Positions 12,201-24,106 of a stretch of DNA of 64,000 nt are shown here, piece by piece. The stretch is from Maylandia zebra (lineage: Eukaryota; Chordata; Actinopteri; Cichliformes; Cichlidae). Each line of letters starts with the position of its first letter. Position 1 is the first letter of the stretch. Position numbers and translations under genes: made by a program. The stretch is from assembly GCF_041146795.1 (NCBI RefSeq), contig NC_135183.1, forward strand, positions 17,922,840 through 17,986,839, read 5' to 3'. The notes beneath the pieces were generated by a model. It did not search any database. It was not told where the DNA came from and saw nothing but the letters and a program-made list of their open reading frames with translations.

Positions 12201-14329
12201 CTGTGAACCATACAAAGCTACTCTAGCAGAGTCCAAATGTTTCCTCAGTGTTGTGGCAGGTTTTCTGTTGAGCATCTCCTTAGACACCCCTCACCTGACC
12301 GTGTTGTGACGACTTATAGGAGATGCAGGGGCTCTCAGGAGGGAGTCAGGGCCATGGATGGGGGTGCACGCCAACAGTACATGGCTTTGTGTGTAGAATT
12401 GTTTTCAAAAGCAGAGAGGCAGGGGAGGCGGGGCGCCGTCGCACAGATTAAAAGCGGACATTTGTTTTGTGTATGTGGTGCTCTGCCAAAACCCAGCAAT
12501 TTTCTGTGAATGTAAAACAGCTTTCCTGGCTCAGACCCCACAGGCTGCTTGCTGCCAGGAAAATACTTTTTCTTTCTTGTACCTGTTTACATGCAGGTAA
12601 AGTGGCTTTCACAGGCCAAAAGCACATGAGAGCTTTCTTTCCAGCCTCTGGAGGAGGAGTAGGGACATGGACATGTTCCCGCCACAGACCTATGGCATTC
12701 CTCTGTTTGTCCTCTGGTGTAAAGAGGATCTGCTGGACTTCGTGTTCCTGAATCAGCTCCAACCAGAGGAGCTCATAAACTGGAAGGAACTCGACTAATT
12801 TGCAGACAAACTGTGGGGAAAACGACTCCCCTGATTCCCTCTGGCATTAATCATTCACCATCAAATGTTGACTTGTTTTATACTGCGAGCAGTGACTGGG
12901 GAGGGAACAATGGATTCTGTTTATGATCACTAATGAATGAAAAGCGCAGCAGAAAGCTCTGTTGCATCACCGCGTCCAGGGCTCATGTTGGCAGCCTGCA
13001 GGTTTAACAAATAATGTGTTCATTGTGTGCTTCTCATGTTCATACAGTGACCTTTACAGTGAAGCTGCTATTTCTGGGTAAAAATCAAGGACGCATCAAT
13101 AGACCACAGTCGCCAAGCCAAAATGTTTGAGATAATTGGGTAAATTGAAAACACAGCCTGACTCAACTGCACCAGTTGCCTTAGACTCAGAGTCCGTGCT
13201 GCAGGGAAGCCCTGATAAATATCTATATGTGCATGAAGGAGGAGCGCAGCTCTTCTGAAACTCCAGGAGGCTGTCAGTAATGTTAGCTAAACATTTTCAG
13301 AGCGCACAGTGGGCTAATCTTCACCTTTCATGCTGCTCTTTACGCTTAGAGGAGCTGATGAAGGCTCGGGTTAGCTGGTACACTGATTAAAGCTGTCCCA
13401 ACATAAACCCAGGTCCAGCTCTTTAAATACAGACAGCCAGCCAAGACAGAGTCTGCATGTAACTCAAGGAGGGTCCAGCTAGGATGTTTTAGCTTTATTT
13501 ATTCATATCTGTTTGGCTGGACAAGAGAAGAAACATCTAAGAGAGAAGGAGGAAGAAGGAGTGCAGGACAAACATCAGGAGTTACAGAAACCAGCATCCA
13601 TTTACTTTTCTGGCACATGCTCAGTGAGGTGTTTGTTGTGCAGAGAGCCTGAACACTGTCAAGTATTAGGCCATCTGTAAACAGGTCAGCATGGACGCTT
13701 CTGTCTCCAAAAAACAATCTAGTGGAGGCTAAAATGCTAACATTGAGATGTGAAAATGAAGCTTAGAAACCCTTGTGTTTTATCACAGTGGCTTCATGCA
13801 GTTTGGATGTCGACTTTAGAGAACTCACTATTATACCTCTCACACATGGATTGATCAGCTGATGGTCCAAATGCATCTCTGAGATCTTATCTGGATGTTT
13901 TGCTCTTTCTTATTGACAAGACTTTCAGATATCTTTCATCTGCTGTAGAAAGTCTTTTAGGCCTCACATTCTTTTTTTTGTCCTTCACTTGTCCAGTTTC
14001 CTCCCTTTTTTAACTGACACTTCCCACTGTGCTGAGATATGCTAGGTTTTTAGCTAACAGCTCTTTGGGAATCACCTTGTTTATGCAAAAATACAATTTT
14101 ATGTCAAACTGTGTTATCGTTGGCATTTTTCACAGATTCGGCTACAGAAATGGGAAGAAACACTGTGTTTTTCTGATGCTAGTAACAACGAGCCTCAAGA
14201 TACAATTTTAAATCTGTTCTTTGCTTAGTTGTCTGTGCTATGTAGACACAACACTGGTTTATCCCTTTAGTTAGGAGTCTTTTTATGCTTGAATTAGCCA
14301 TAGGTCAGAGTTAATGGGCTTAACAACAA
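9279..14329. other. No gene recognised
   Basis: Non-coding by inspection. Several overlapping open frames on both strands between 11.4 and 12.8 kb reflect higher GC content; none shows a known domain or supported exon structure. If the exon at 6.0 kb belongs to pthlh, this is intron. Confidence 0.45.
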
Positions 14330-14530
14330 CAACAAAAAAAATAATTCCTCTGAAAATGGTCAGTACAAGGACTGGACTTGAAATGAGTCGAAAAGCAGCC
14401 AGAGTCCAAAGAAGAACTGTGAAAGCCTGGGGAAGTAATGCTAAAGAAAAAAAAATGAAATACACAAAGTCTGGCTCAAAGAAATAAAAAGAAATGAGGG
14501 GTGGCTTAAGACTTTTGCACAGTAGTGTAG
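14330..14530 (+). mobile_element. Tc1/mariner-like remnant (one end)
   Basis: The stretch ends in GACTTTTGCACAGTAGTGTA, which is the typical terminal inverted repeat of fish Tc1-like elements. The sequence before it (GGACTTGAAATGAG, CAGAGTCCAAAGAAGAAC) resembles the end of a transposase region. The matching opposite end is not seen nearby, so the copy is truncated and inactive. Confidence 0.6.
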
Positions 14531-15850
14531 ATCATGTGGTTTTGATGCTGTTGGTGGATTCATGCTACAATGAAGGATAATTTATAAACTGTAATTATAT
14601 CTAAGTGGAACTCCTGTTTGGGAATCGGTGCTAACATTCCTGAAGAGAAAGCCAAGAAATGTTTGTGTGCACTCAGACGTCAGTTGGCTGAAACGTCAGT
14701 AACATCAATCTCCTGTCTATTGTTTCTAATCATGCTTCGAACCTAGCGTTTCCATGGCGCTGGGTTAGAAAAACTTGTACAATTGCACATAAATCTCAGC
14801 TTCAAACATGCGAAAAGTTGATGCCACATGCTCGAGTAAACATTTTTTCCCACCAGTGATTTCCCCGCCACAGAGATAAGACCCGCTGAGTGTGCACTGG
14901 GCTGCGTTTTTCTGTGAGATCTGGTCTTAATTGTGGGAAGCGACAGCTGGAACACATTGCTGATATTTCAACGAGTGTCAGTCAGAGCAGGGTAGGGCGA
15001 TGGCGCTGCTGCCCGCCGTGATTGTCTGACTTACTCTTGTTTGCTCTCACATATGTGGGGGTTAACTTAGGAAACTTGGGGGCTCCACTTGAAGCCAGAA
15101 GGTTGATGTATAGATTTGTATTCTGATCATCTAATGTTTACATACTGAGTAAAACAGGTCTGTTAGTTTTCTCAGCGATCAGAACATTGATGTGTTTCAC
15201 TGAAAAACTGCACTGTTAATGTATTTCATAGATTAAATGATTTTATTTTTTTAAAAAGCAGCAGTTAAAAGTATAAATTCAGCTTACATCAGGTGTGTTA
15301 TGCACATTTCTCAGACAAAATTAAATAAAACATGTAAATCCGGTGCTTTTGCAAGACATCGTTACTCAAAGCTGTTTTAAACAAATATGCCGTTCAATCC
15401 ACAAACTATAAAAAATTTCTTCTGCTTTCAGGATGACGTGCCGCGTGTTTTAGCTGTAACTCCTCTGCCAAACCTTCAATAGAATTCAAAATTCATTGCT
15501 TCATTTTGGCTCATCAGATTTGAAATTGCTAATATGTCACAAATATTAACAGTTTTAATGGCTTGTCTTAAAGGTTGTTGTTAGAGCTTGAGTGGCAGTG
15601 TAGCCAATTCTCAGACTAGCTTAATGAGGTCATAATGTCTAAAAATCACAAAAAAAAGAAAAACTCTAATTCAACTAACTTAAGTTGTTAATAATAATAA
15701 TAATCTCATATGTGGGACATGTATTTTGAAACATCAGTTTAAACTTCACTCTTGTGTTGCTTTAGCTCTTTTGCATGTCCGAAAATCTTAGAAGGCCTCT
15801 CACCTGAGTGCTGGCCAGGTGTGGTGGGTGGAGCTTCACCTTGCATACCA

Positions 15851-15916
15851 GGCTGCATAGCTCAGGGGTTAGAGCACTGGTCTTGTAAACCAGGGGTCGT
15901 GAGTTCACTGTAGCCT
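15851..15916 (+). pseudogene. tRNA-Thr(UGU)-like pseudogene with a deleted T arm
   Basis: The acceptor, D arm and anticodon arm match tRNA-Thr: GGCTGCATAGCTCAGGGGTT, then CTGGT-CTTGTAA-ACCAG with anticodon TGT. The 3' end TGTAGCC can still pair with the 5' GGCTGCA (one G-T pair), followed by a T discriminator base. The 3' half of the T arm is missing: after GAGTTCA the sequence jumps to the acceptor strand, leaving 66 nt instead of about 73. A canonical cloverleaf is therefore not possible. No oligo-T terminator follows directly. Confidence 0.7.
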
Positions 15917-16055
15917 AACATTATGGAAAGTGTACTCACTGTTTCCTGGGTAGAAATCCTCTGTGGCTCCTTTATTGTTAACCTTGGTGACGCTTCGAAA
16001 TGGAGTCTAGAAACTGCTAGGTGGCTATGTCCATCTTTCACATACAGTCTATCCA
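15917..16055 (+). repeat. Probable interspersed repeat next to the tRNA-like sequence
   Basis: The end of this stretch (TCCATCTTTCACATACAGTC) resembles a motif common at the ends of fish MITEs and SINEs. It directly follows the tRNA-Thr-like sequence, so the two could form a SINE-like unit. Family unknown. Confidence 0.35.
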
Positions 16056-17949
16056 TGGATTTACTATGAGTATTTTTTTTAGCATCATGATGGAAACCAG
16101 CTGCTTCAGTAGGCTTTAAAATACAGAAGTGTATTGTTTCCAGAGTGTAAGTCTCATATTTGCATGTTAGGTTTCTCCCGACTTATAAATCTGATCTGTT
16201 GTAATTAAACTGAATCATTTCTGTCAGCAGCTCCGTCCCCACACGTTGATCTCTACACCTGATTACAGGAATCTGATCTAATCTGATCTAATCACGTTAA
16301 ATACGACTCAGCTGGAAACATTCCTCATGTGTGAGGATCAAACAGCCTCAGACCACCAAGACTGTCATCGCTCTTATGTAAGCTCGGCGTATGGAGCTAA
16401 TGCAGAGCTACACTAGATACAGATGAATCTGAACTTTTCCAGGATTTTTATCTTTATTTTACGTAACTTTAAGGTTGTTAAACTTCCCTTTTCTACTCTT
16501 AAGAACAAGTCAGCCCATGAAATATTAGAATTAAAAGTTAATGAACTTTACAGTGAAATGTTATCAAAATGTATATAATTTAATTACATCCCATTTGCAA
16601 ATTAAGATAGATGAAAGTACAGTTTTGCATACTTGTTAACGGAGACTCTATAGCGTCTCACTCACAACAATATGAAACAATAATGGACCGCTCGACTTTC
16701 TTCATAGTTTCAAAATGTCCTGATCTGCAGTGTGTTGATACACGTGATTTGTTTTCTGTGCACGTCCTCGCTGCACTGACAGGTAAGGGCTGAACCTGCC
16801 AGACCTCATCACCCTCCTTCGATTTTGTCCTCAGAGGCATCGTACCTGAGACAAACCACCTAACTCCTCGAGTCTAAAGGCCAGTGATGGCTCACGGTCG
16901 CTGCTGACACCCGCTGTCAGAGTGGATCGCTCATAAACCATCACCAAGTTTAGGCGCAGCGACGCTGCCATCGCCTGATATCACAGACTTCACCTTTGGT
17001 TTTACTGAACTGAATATTGAGATTTAAAAACGAATTACAGTCGAGCTGTGATCAGCACTGAAGAAAAGAAATAAAAAAAATACATGTTCTGCTTTAAGTT
17101 TTTCTGACTGGCTGCCCCTCACATGTGGAGGGTTTGAAGAACATGTGGTGGGCTCATGTGCCTCTCATGGCCTAACAAAGATATTCCTGCTATGATGTCA
17201 TACAGAAAACCGGGTGATATTAAGAGCTTTGTGAGGGGTTGACATGATTTTTTTTATTATTTAATTTAAAAAATTAATCATTTAGTGATTAAATGATGCA
17301 GAGTAGGGTGTGGGCTGATTTTCCACTAAAATCCAAAAGGTGTGATGCTATTTTCTCAGTGTGCAACACATTAGCTTACATTAGACACAGAATATATACA
17401 CTAGTGTCTGAAGTTATAAAAAGTTGCTTTAAAAATGTGTTTAAATGTCATTCATGTTTTTTACATCACAACAATATCCTTGTTGTGATGATTTAGACCT
17501 TGATAACTGTGCAGTGACAGTGTGAAAGGCTGACATGCAGCTGCAGGAATGACTGACTTTAGTAAGTATGTGCTGCCGTCTGTGGCCTCAGACTCTGTGC
17601 TGTTGGCACTAACTGACCTCCGTAGATCCAGCTGTGGTTCTTGCTTTTGTTGCTGCTTGAGCGCCACCTTCCTGCCATGTTTCCTCCTCTGCTCCCCTCC
17701 CTGAAGGAGGCGTGAGGAGGTCCTCCTCTCTGTTAACAAGTCCTCCCCTTTCCCGTCTCTGACCTGCAGCAGCTCTCAGGCAGCATGCAACAAATGCTCC
17801 CATCAGAGCGACCTGCAGCACTGCAGTCGGGTTCACCTTTAACCGCTGTAGCTGCAGCTGGATGACCTCCCTGCTCACTCTATGAGGAGGCTTTAAACTG
17901 GGAACAAACCAAAGAGGAGCTGCTGGATGAGTTTTGGCTTGTTGGGATT

Positions 17950-18051
17950 GCTTTTCCCCCCCTAAAGGTGTCATCACCTGGATTTTCTCCTGAGACAGTT
18001 TGAGAAAGGACTCGTTTTCTGTGTTTTCTGTATCTGTGCTGCTGTGGGAAT
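17950..18051 (+). other. pthlh: Candidate proximal 5' UTR exon of pthlh
   Basis: The stretch ends at TGGGAAT|GTAAGT, a strong donor, and is followed after a 93-bp gap by TTTCTTCTCTTTGCAG|AAATAATG at the pthlh start codon. This gives a plausible short intron directly in front of the coding exon. The 5' edge of this exon is not defined by sequence. Confidence 0.4.
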
Positions 18052-18149
18052 GTAAGTTTCCTGTGAACTTTTCTTCTCGTGTTTGTGTTAAACTACTGTT
18101 TGGTGAAATAAGAGAGATGACTTTCTTGTTTCTTCTCTTTGCAGAAATA

Positions 18150-20688
18150 ATGTTCTTCTCCAGGACGGTCCTGCAGCAGTGGTGCTTTGCTGTCTTCTTG
18201 CTCTGCTCTCCGGTGCCGCACTTTGGACGGCCGATTGATGCCCTGAGCAGCAGAATGTAAGTCTGGATTTCATTTTTGAGTCTTTTCATGTGTGTCCAGC
18301 AGCTCGCCTCATCATGGTGGGTGAGCTGCAGGCTGGAAAATGTGCTCGTTTGTGTTTAGTTAGCCTTCGCCCACCTGTATGTTTACCCAGAGCAGAGACC
18401 ATCTCGGTGCGATAAACCCCTCCGACCTCCCTCGCTGTTTGGGAGTGAGTTGGATGAATAATGCTGATGTTCGGCTCGGCTTGGGACCAAACCAAACCTG
18501 CTCAGCTGTTTGATGCCAAGCAGAATAAATGCTCCTTCACGCTGCTCGGTCAGAATTTTAAACACACTTCAGGAGCTTTTTTTCCACTTTGGAAAGATCA
18601 TATCGCTGAGATGGTTTTTGGATGTAAGCGTTGGGAGGATGCTCTGAGCCGACGCTGAAGGAGGAGGAGGAGAGCGGAGTGATTCAGAGCTCCGGGTTTT
18701 CCTTAACGGACTCCAGACGTTTCCCTTGCCGTGTGTGATATGTACCTAATGGGATTTTTGGGGGGACGGGGTTCACGCTACCTGGGTGGAAAGAAAAACA
18801 AGAGCGCAGTGAAGGGATCAAAAATCAGCCAGCGGTGGGAGCTATTGACCTCTGACCCTGTTTTCCGTAGACTCAATTGTAGTTCAGTATGTTTTCTTTA
18901 ATATTAAAAAAATAAGTGCAGACGGTTTTCTTTGCAAGCTCCTTTGACTACGATGACCTGGATGACTGAGAACCTTCACAGAAAAAAAAAAAAATTTTTC
19001 ATGGTTTTTCATTTTTAATTTGTGCTTCTCAGGCTGTCAAACGTGAACTTTTGGTATTCATGAAGCAGTTTTATGAAAGATAGGTCTCATTTTTTCTGTT
19101 AAGGAGTTACACGTTAACAAATGAATGATTGCACATTAATTTGTTTAAAGGTATTTCAAATTTTTAAAACTTAATACTATTTTGTTTTTACATCACCGGG
19201 TCAACATAATGACCTCTCGACTGCACTGACTTTATGTCCAAAGCATTTGTTGATTTTAGAGATATTAACAAAGTCAAACCGGAGCTTTTCTTTCTTGTAA
19301 TACTGTTTTGAATCAGGAGATGGCGCCGTGATTAAATTTAAACTTTAACTGTTAAATTGGTCACCGAGTAAAAGCAAAAACTATTGGTGAAGCCAGAGCG
19401 CGACTAAAAAGGGAGCACATGTCTCAGCTAGCGCTGCCCCCTAGTGGTGAAAGTTTTAGTTAAAATCTGCAGCGAGTGATTTAAAAAAGTCCCTTTAAAT
19501 CTGGAGCCAATAACAATCATAATAATAAAAATAATGATAATAATAATAATAACAATGACTGTCAGGATTTTGTGGTATTCTTCATTTTTTTCTGGGTGTC
19601 TTGTGGTGTGGTTGTTTTGGGCTAATGCAGGAATAATTCTAGTGTTTTGTTTGCCGGACAAAAAAAAGTTGTAAATTTCTTTTAAAAGGGGCCGTAACAT
19701 CAGAAACATTCATCAGAATCAGAGCCGCCCGGTACTGTCAGCCATCAGGGCCGTGAATCATCTCTAACCACTCGCCGCTGCCTTTAGGAAACACTCGTCT
19801 TTCACTCGTCTCCCACAGAGAGAAACAATTAAGAGCCGGCAGGCTGAGGACGGGGGGCGCTGGAACGCTGCCACTGCAGGATGTCCCGGCCTGTTTTCCC
19901 GCTCCTCCTCCTCTCTGTGGAGTGTTTGATGTGACTGTTATTAAAGGTAAAACAGAACCAGATCGGCTTTCAAAGGCGGCGATTTACAGGAAATATCTGT
20001 ATGCATATAAACACAAGCTGCTGTTGAGGCCGCCTGTGTGTTCTGCTCTGGATATTTTTATTATTCAGCAGGAAAAGCTGAATGAGAAGCGGCAGCTCAG
20101 TCATCAGGCTTCACTTACTCAGTTTGCTGTATGAAGCAGGGGGTGGAGGAGGGCATCACGGGAACCTCCGGTATCTCCTGCTAAAGCTGTTTGTGTGCTC
20201 ACACACCTGAAGTGTCTGGGCGGCGTTGGCGCTCAGCAGTGTGCAGCCTTCGACCTGTGTCCGCTGCTCTGTTAGTCTCAGAGACTCACAGTAAAGCAAC
20301 ATTGCGGCGAAGCCTGAATCCCTCAAAGCTTTGTAGATCTTTGATTTGTAAAACTTAACAAGTTTCAGCATTTTTGAGATTATACCTCTGTGCTGTAACA
20401 GGGGATCCATCCTCGAACTGAGACCGCAGGTAACCTAACCTGCGTCACCGTGTAACTCTAACTCTACGTTGCTGTAACAGATTCTTTGCCAGAGTTTTTG
20501 AATCAGTGAGAGAATACAAGTCAGTGCATCAGTATGAAGAGTAATTATCATAGCCTCAGTATAAGGACTCACACGTGTCAGCATAGCCCTGCATGGAGCT
20601 CACGGGAGATGCTGCAGTGGATGTGAGGTCAAAAACCTGAGGGGCAAAACAAGAGAAAGCAAGAGTCATAGATAAAAGCGCTGCATGA

Positions 20689-20775
<87 letters not shown>

Positions 20776-22727
20776 TTCGAGTGGTATGATGATCAGCTGA
20801 GGAAACAGGTCCATCTACCCTTACGCACCATGGAAAGCATAAATCCTGACGATGGTGTCAGTCAACTTCAAAACCTAAATCAGCTGTTACCCCGTGTTGC
20901 GTCACAGCAGCCTGCCATCACTGTGATTCGTCTTGAAAAAAGTGGATGAACTTTAGGAGAGAAACTTAACTAATGTTGTGGAGGTGAAATTGTGTAGGCT
21001 CTGCTTGGATTCAGCATGTTGGTGGTTTGATTAAACCAGCATGAAACTGCTTGTTAAAAAAATAAGATGGATCAAATTTTAAGCTTAAGCTGCTTTAAGA
21101 TGAAAGCTGAGTTAAACGGGTGAGTTTTAAATATGTGCTCCCTGGTACAGGTGTTATGAAGGAGGAAATTATCCACAGACACACCGTGTCAGGCTGTAAA
21201 CTCACTGCTGGAGCCTCTGCTGGACGTCAGAGGAACTCCAGCTTCATTTTTTAGGCCTTCGTTCTTCAAACTATGGAGTTTTAACTGTGGCGCTGCTGCA
21301 GTTGACACTAAACGATCGTAACTCTCATGGTGTTATTGCTGACTGAACTCCTCCGATGGGTTTTCAGCTAAAATCAGAGTCGATAGATTTATTATGACTC
21401 ACTTTTTCAGTGTGGAGGAATGTGCAGCTTCATTTCAGAATCACAGCAGCTTTTTTTTTTCTTTTTCCTCCACCACATTTAATTGGCACGAAGTGTTTGT
21501 GGCAGCAGTTTTTGTAATCCCTCAAGGGTCTGAGTGCCACGAATGTGCCGGTTAACATTCACGCTGATGAAGAGTGAAAGCGTTGGCTGCGCTCATGTTC
21601 ATCTAAAAGGAGAGAAAACCCTCCTGGACCTCCTCGCAGGGCGGGGATCTTCTGTATCACTTTTAGAAGGCTTGGAAAGCAACGGCACGGCTGTGGTTTG
21701 ATGAATCAGGTCATTTCTCTGCATGGATGCAACAGCGCTGTCCAAAAACAACTGGAGAGGAAAGACAGCAGCGAAACCTGTGCTCAAGAAATGCCGTCGA
21801 ATTTATAAAGGAGAAGAAGGATACAGTTTCTCCGGCTGCTCCATTTCAAACTGTTTGCCTGTGCTGCCCTCTGCTGGTCAGTCAGGTCAACACTAAAATG
21901 CCAAAAGTATGTGGACAACAGGGAGCAACCCAAAATAATGCACATGTGTTTAGCTTCGTCAATAAGCCTGTAAAAACAAATATTAGACCAAATTTTTCAA
22001 CAATAAAAATATTATTTTATTTTGCACGGTTCAGTTTGAAGTGCTTCCTGTGGTGTAGATGGTAACACTTTTGATTCCAGCCAGAGTCACAGGGTGTTTT
22101 TATTTAAGGAGAAACCTGCAGACATGAGCTCTGAAACATTTAAAAGGGCGTTGTTGTTTTTGTTTGATTGAAAAGCTTCATGTAAACAAACCTTCTTTCT
22201 TTCTTCTGTTCAGGAAACGCTCGGTGAGTCACGCTCAGCTGATGCACGACAAAGGCCGGATGATGATGGAACATGAGCGTGTTTTACTCCTGAAGGCGCT
22301 TTTGGACGAAGTCCACACGGCAGAGATCCGTGACCTCCCCATGCGGACCACAGGGGGAGGCGGGAGCAGCAGCGACGCCGGAGTCGGGATGCCGGGGGGC
22401 GGCCTGGGAATCAACCTCAGCACCACCGGCAGCACCCTGCACTCCAAACCCCCCGGAGGCACCAAGAACCTCCCCATCAGCTTCCGGTTGGAGGAGGAGG
22501 AGGGCACCAACCTGCCACAGGAGACCAACAAGTCGCAGACATACAAAGACGGCGTGAATAAAGTGTCGGGCAAAAAGAAGAAGAAATCGAGGGCTGGGAA
22601 GAGGAGGGAAGGGGAAAAGAGGAAGAGGAGGGCACGCTCTTTGGGGTGGAGGCTGGAGGATGAACTGGGTAGCGGACTCCACCTGGAGTGGAGGTCTCTG
22701 CTCGGCCTCCAGAGGGCGCTGCATTAA
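18150..22727 (+). CDS. pthlh: Parathyroid hormone-related protein precursor (2 coding exons: 18150-18256, 22214-22727)
   Basis: Secreted peptide hormone acting through the PTH/PTHrP receptor class; in vertebrates it controls calcium balance, cartilage and bone. The join (donor AAT|GTAAGT, acceptor TTCTGTTCAG|GAAA) splits an ATG codon in phase 2 and gives 206 residues. Residues 1-25 are a hydrophobic signal, and the prosegment ends in Lys-Arg at 37-38. The mature chain starts SVSHAQLMHDKG, with the family's HDKG and Arg at mature position 20, then HTAEIR. A Gly/Ser-rich linker follows, then QETNK..TYK and a long Lys/Arg block (KKKKKSRAGKRR, KRKRRARS) matching the nuclear-targeting region, and a C-terminal tail. 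The basic block and HDKG separate it from PTH. Fish have two copies (a and b), and I cannot tell which this is. The start at 18150 is the only Met before the signal peptide in this exon after the acceptor. Confidence 0.93.
19505..20690. other. pthlh intron, no feature except simple repeats
   Basis: Part of the roughly 4-kb intron between the two pthlh coding exons. It contains a short (AAT)n-like run near 19510-19555 and non-coding sequence. No conserved element can be judged from a single sequence. Confidence 0.5.
20691..20774. repeat. (GT)42 microsatellite
   Basis: Uninterrupted GT dinucleotides inside the pthlh intron. The open frames of pure Cys-Val or His-Thr across it are artefacts. 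Confidence 0.98.
21825..21887 (+). repeat. Interspersed repeat copy in the pthlh intron
   Basis: About 60 bp match a second copy at 47158-47220 in the same orientation. Shared parts include TTTCT.C.GCTGCTCCATTT, GCTGCCCTCTGCTGGTCA and TCAGGT. GCCCTCTGCTGG-type motifs occur in many vertebrate repeats; the family is not identified. Confidence 0.6.
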
Positions 22728-23150
22728 AACGTCGTCAGTCTCTGACGAAGGTGAGTCCAAACAGCTGACCTGGTTTTCAGAACATGATCACATGATTAGA
22801 GAGTTTTCAGAACACGCGTGTGCCGCGTTACAGCCGCAGATACTGCAGAGTGCAGCAGTGCACTGACTCTGTGCTGTGTCAGTGTTGTGGAGCTGAGATG
22901 ATGATGTCTGAAAAATAGGGCGGACAGTTAGAGCTCTGTAATTCACCCTGATTCACCTGTTTTTCTCCGTCTCTGTGTTGCAGAAACCTTCGGACGGTTG
23001 GAGTGGACTCCTAAATGCTCACATTACAGACTCTGTAACTGTGATTGTTTGGAAAGAAATTGGAAAATATTTATTATGTGTAAATATTCTAAATATAGCA
23101 GAGTAGATAGCAGAATATGATAAGAAAATAAACCTTATTGACGCTCCGCA
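22728..23150 (+). other. pthlh: pthlh 3' UTR with an intron and a poly(A) signal
   Basis: After the stop at 22725-22727, a donor ACGAAG|GTGAGT lies at 22751 and an acceptor GTGTTGCAG ends at 22983, giving a 233-bp intron in the 3' UTR. The final exon carries AU-rich sequence (ATATTTATTATG, TAAATATTC) and AATAAA at 23127-23132. Mammalian PTHLH also splices near its C-terminus and has AU-rich unstable mRNA. The donor just after the stop leaves room for an isoform, but the sequence alone does not show one. Confidence 0.65.
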
Positions 23151-24106
23151 GGGCGACAGATTTTACTCTTTGTGAATCCTTGCTTTTCCCTTTTTTAAAT
23201 TCCAATTATGTTCAGTTTTTTGCATTAATTTATTTTGTCTGAATGGTGTATTTATTTGGTAAATGTATCAAGGTGCTGCTGACCTTCTATATTTTTGTAC
23301 CGTAATGCACTTTAGATATATAAATATAAATATATATACCATTAATTTTGCTCATTGACTTGTGTTTGTGGGTGATTGAAATGAAGAAAAACGACGGTTG
23401 TCTCTCTGTGTTACCTTTCAGTCGGTCTGTCCAAGGGTCCAGTTTATTTTTGTTTCTCTGCTGCTGTTTGTTCGATTGTTTTCAGTTTGTTGTCTTCGAA
23501 CCGCTCTGCTTCTCACGGCCAAACATCACATGTGTACATAAACCAAACACGGCTTCATATTGTTGTTTTTGGCACTTGCACTGAGATAAACAGCCTGTAC
23601 TGAATGGATTAAACATTTGACAGTATCTTTCTCTCAGCCTCTCGTGTCTTTGTTTCATTATTGCTAACACTTATCATTTTTCTCGACACCCACACTGAAC
23701 AGCTCTATCTAATAAATGGTTCATTGTGGGCGTGGAGGAAAAATCACCTGTGGTGGATTAAACTTTAAAACTCGTCCTTATGGCTCATGAACTGTTTTTT
23801 ACCTGTAATATCTTGTCTATGCTGTAAATAGTATTGTTCAACTTGGAATACTTCATTTTAATTTTACATCTCAGTTTAGTTCAGTTTTTCTGTACCTAAC
23901 AAGTGGTTGATGAGCATATATGACCAATAGTTCACATCGCTCCCCAATGTGCCTTACAAACCTTTTCTTAATGAGTAGCCATAGACAATGACAATATAGC
24001 TATGTAATACAGTTAGCATCATTCCCTGATCCCTGCTTGCCGAGGCAGACCCACTGAGGTTTTGGGATTAGGGTCTTATGTCAGACTACTGCTTGTGCCA
24101 TGTGGA
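23151..24106. other. Intergenic, no gene seen
   Basis: AT-rich sequence downstream of pthlh. It contains ATTATTGCTAACACT near 23655, which also occurs near 47285 beside the other copy of the repeat seen in the pthlh intron. No coding region is recognised. Confidence 0.45.

Noticed and set aside
17609-18289. 226-codon minus-strand frame over the pthlh signal-peptide exon
   Set aside because: No domain seen, and it overlaps a clearly coding exon on the other strand. Splice signals support the + strand.
20629-20949. Open frames of Cys-Val and His-Thr repeats
   Set aside because: Products of a (GT)n microsatellite; the same applies around 37033-37233 and 50736-51151.
22235-22760. Minus-strand open frames opposite the last pthlh coding exon
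   Set aside because: Shadows of the pthlh coding frame in GC-rich DNA.
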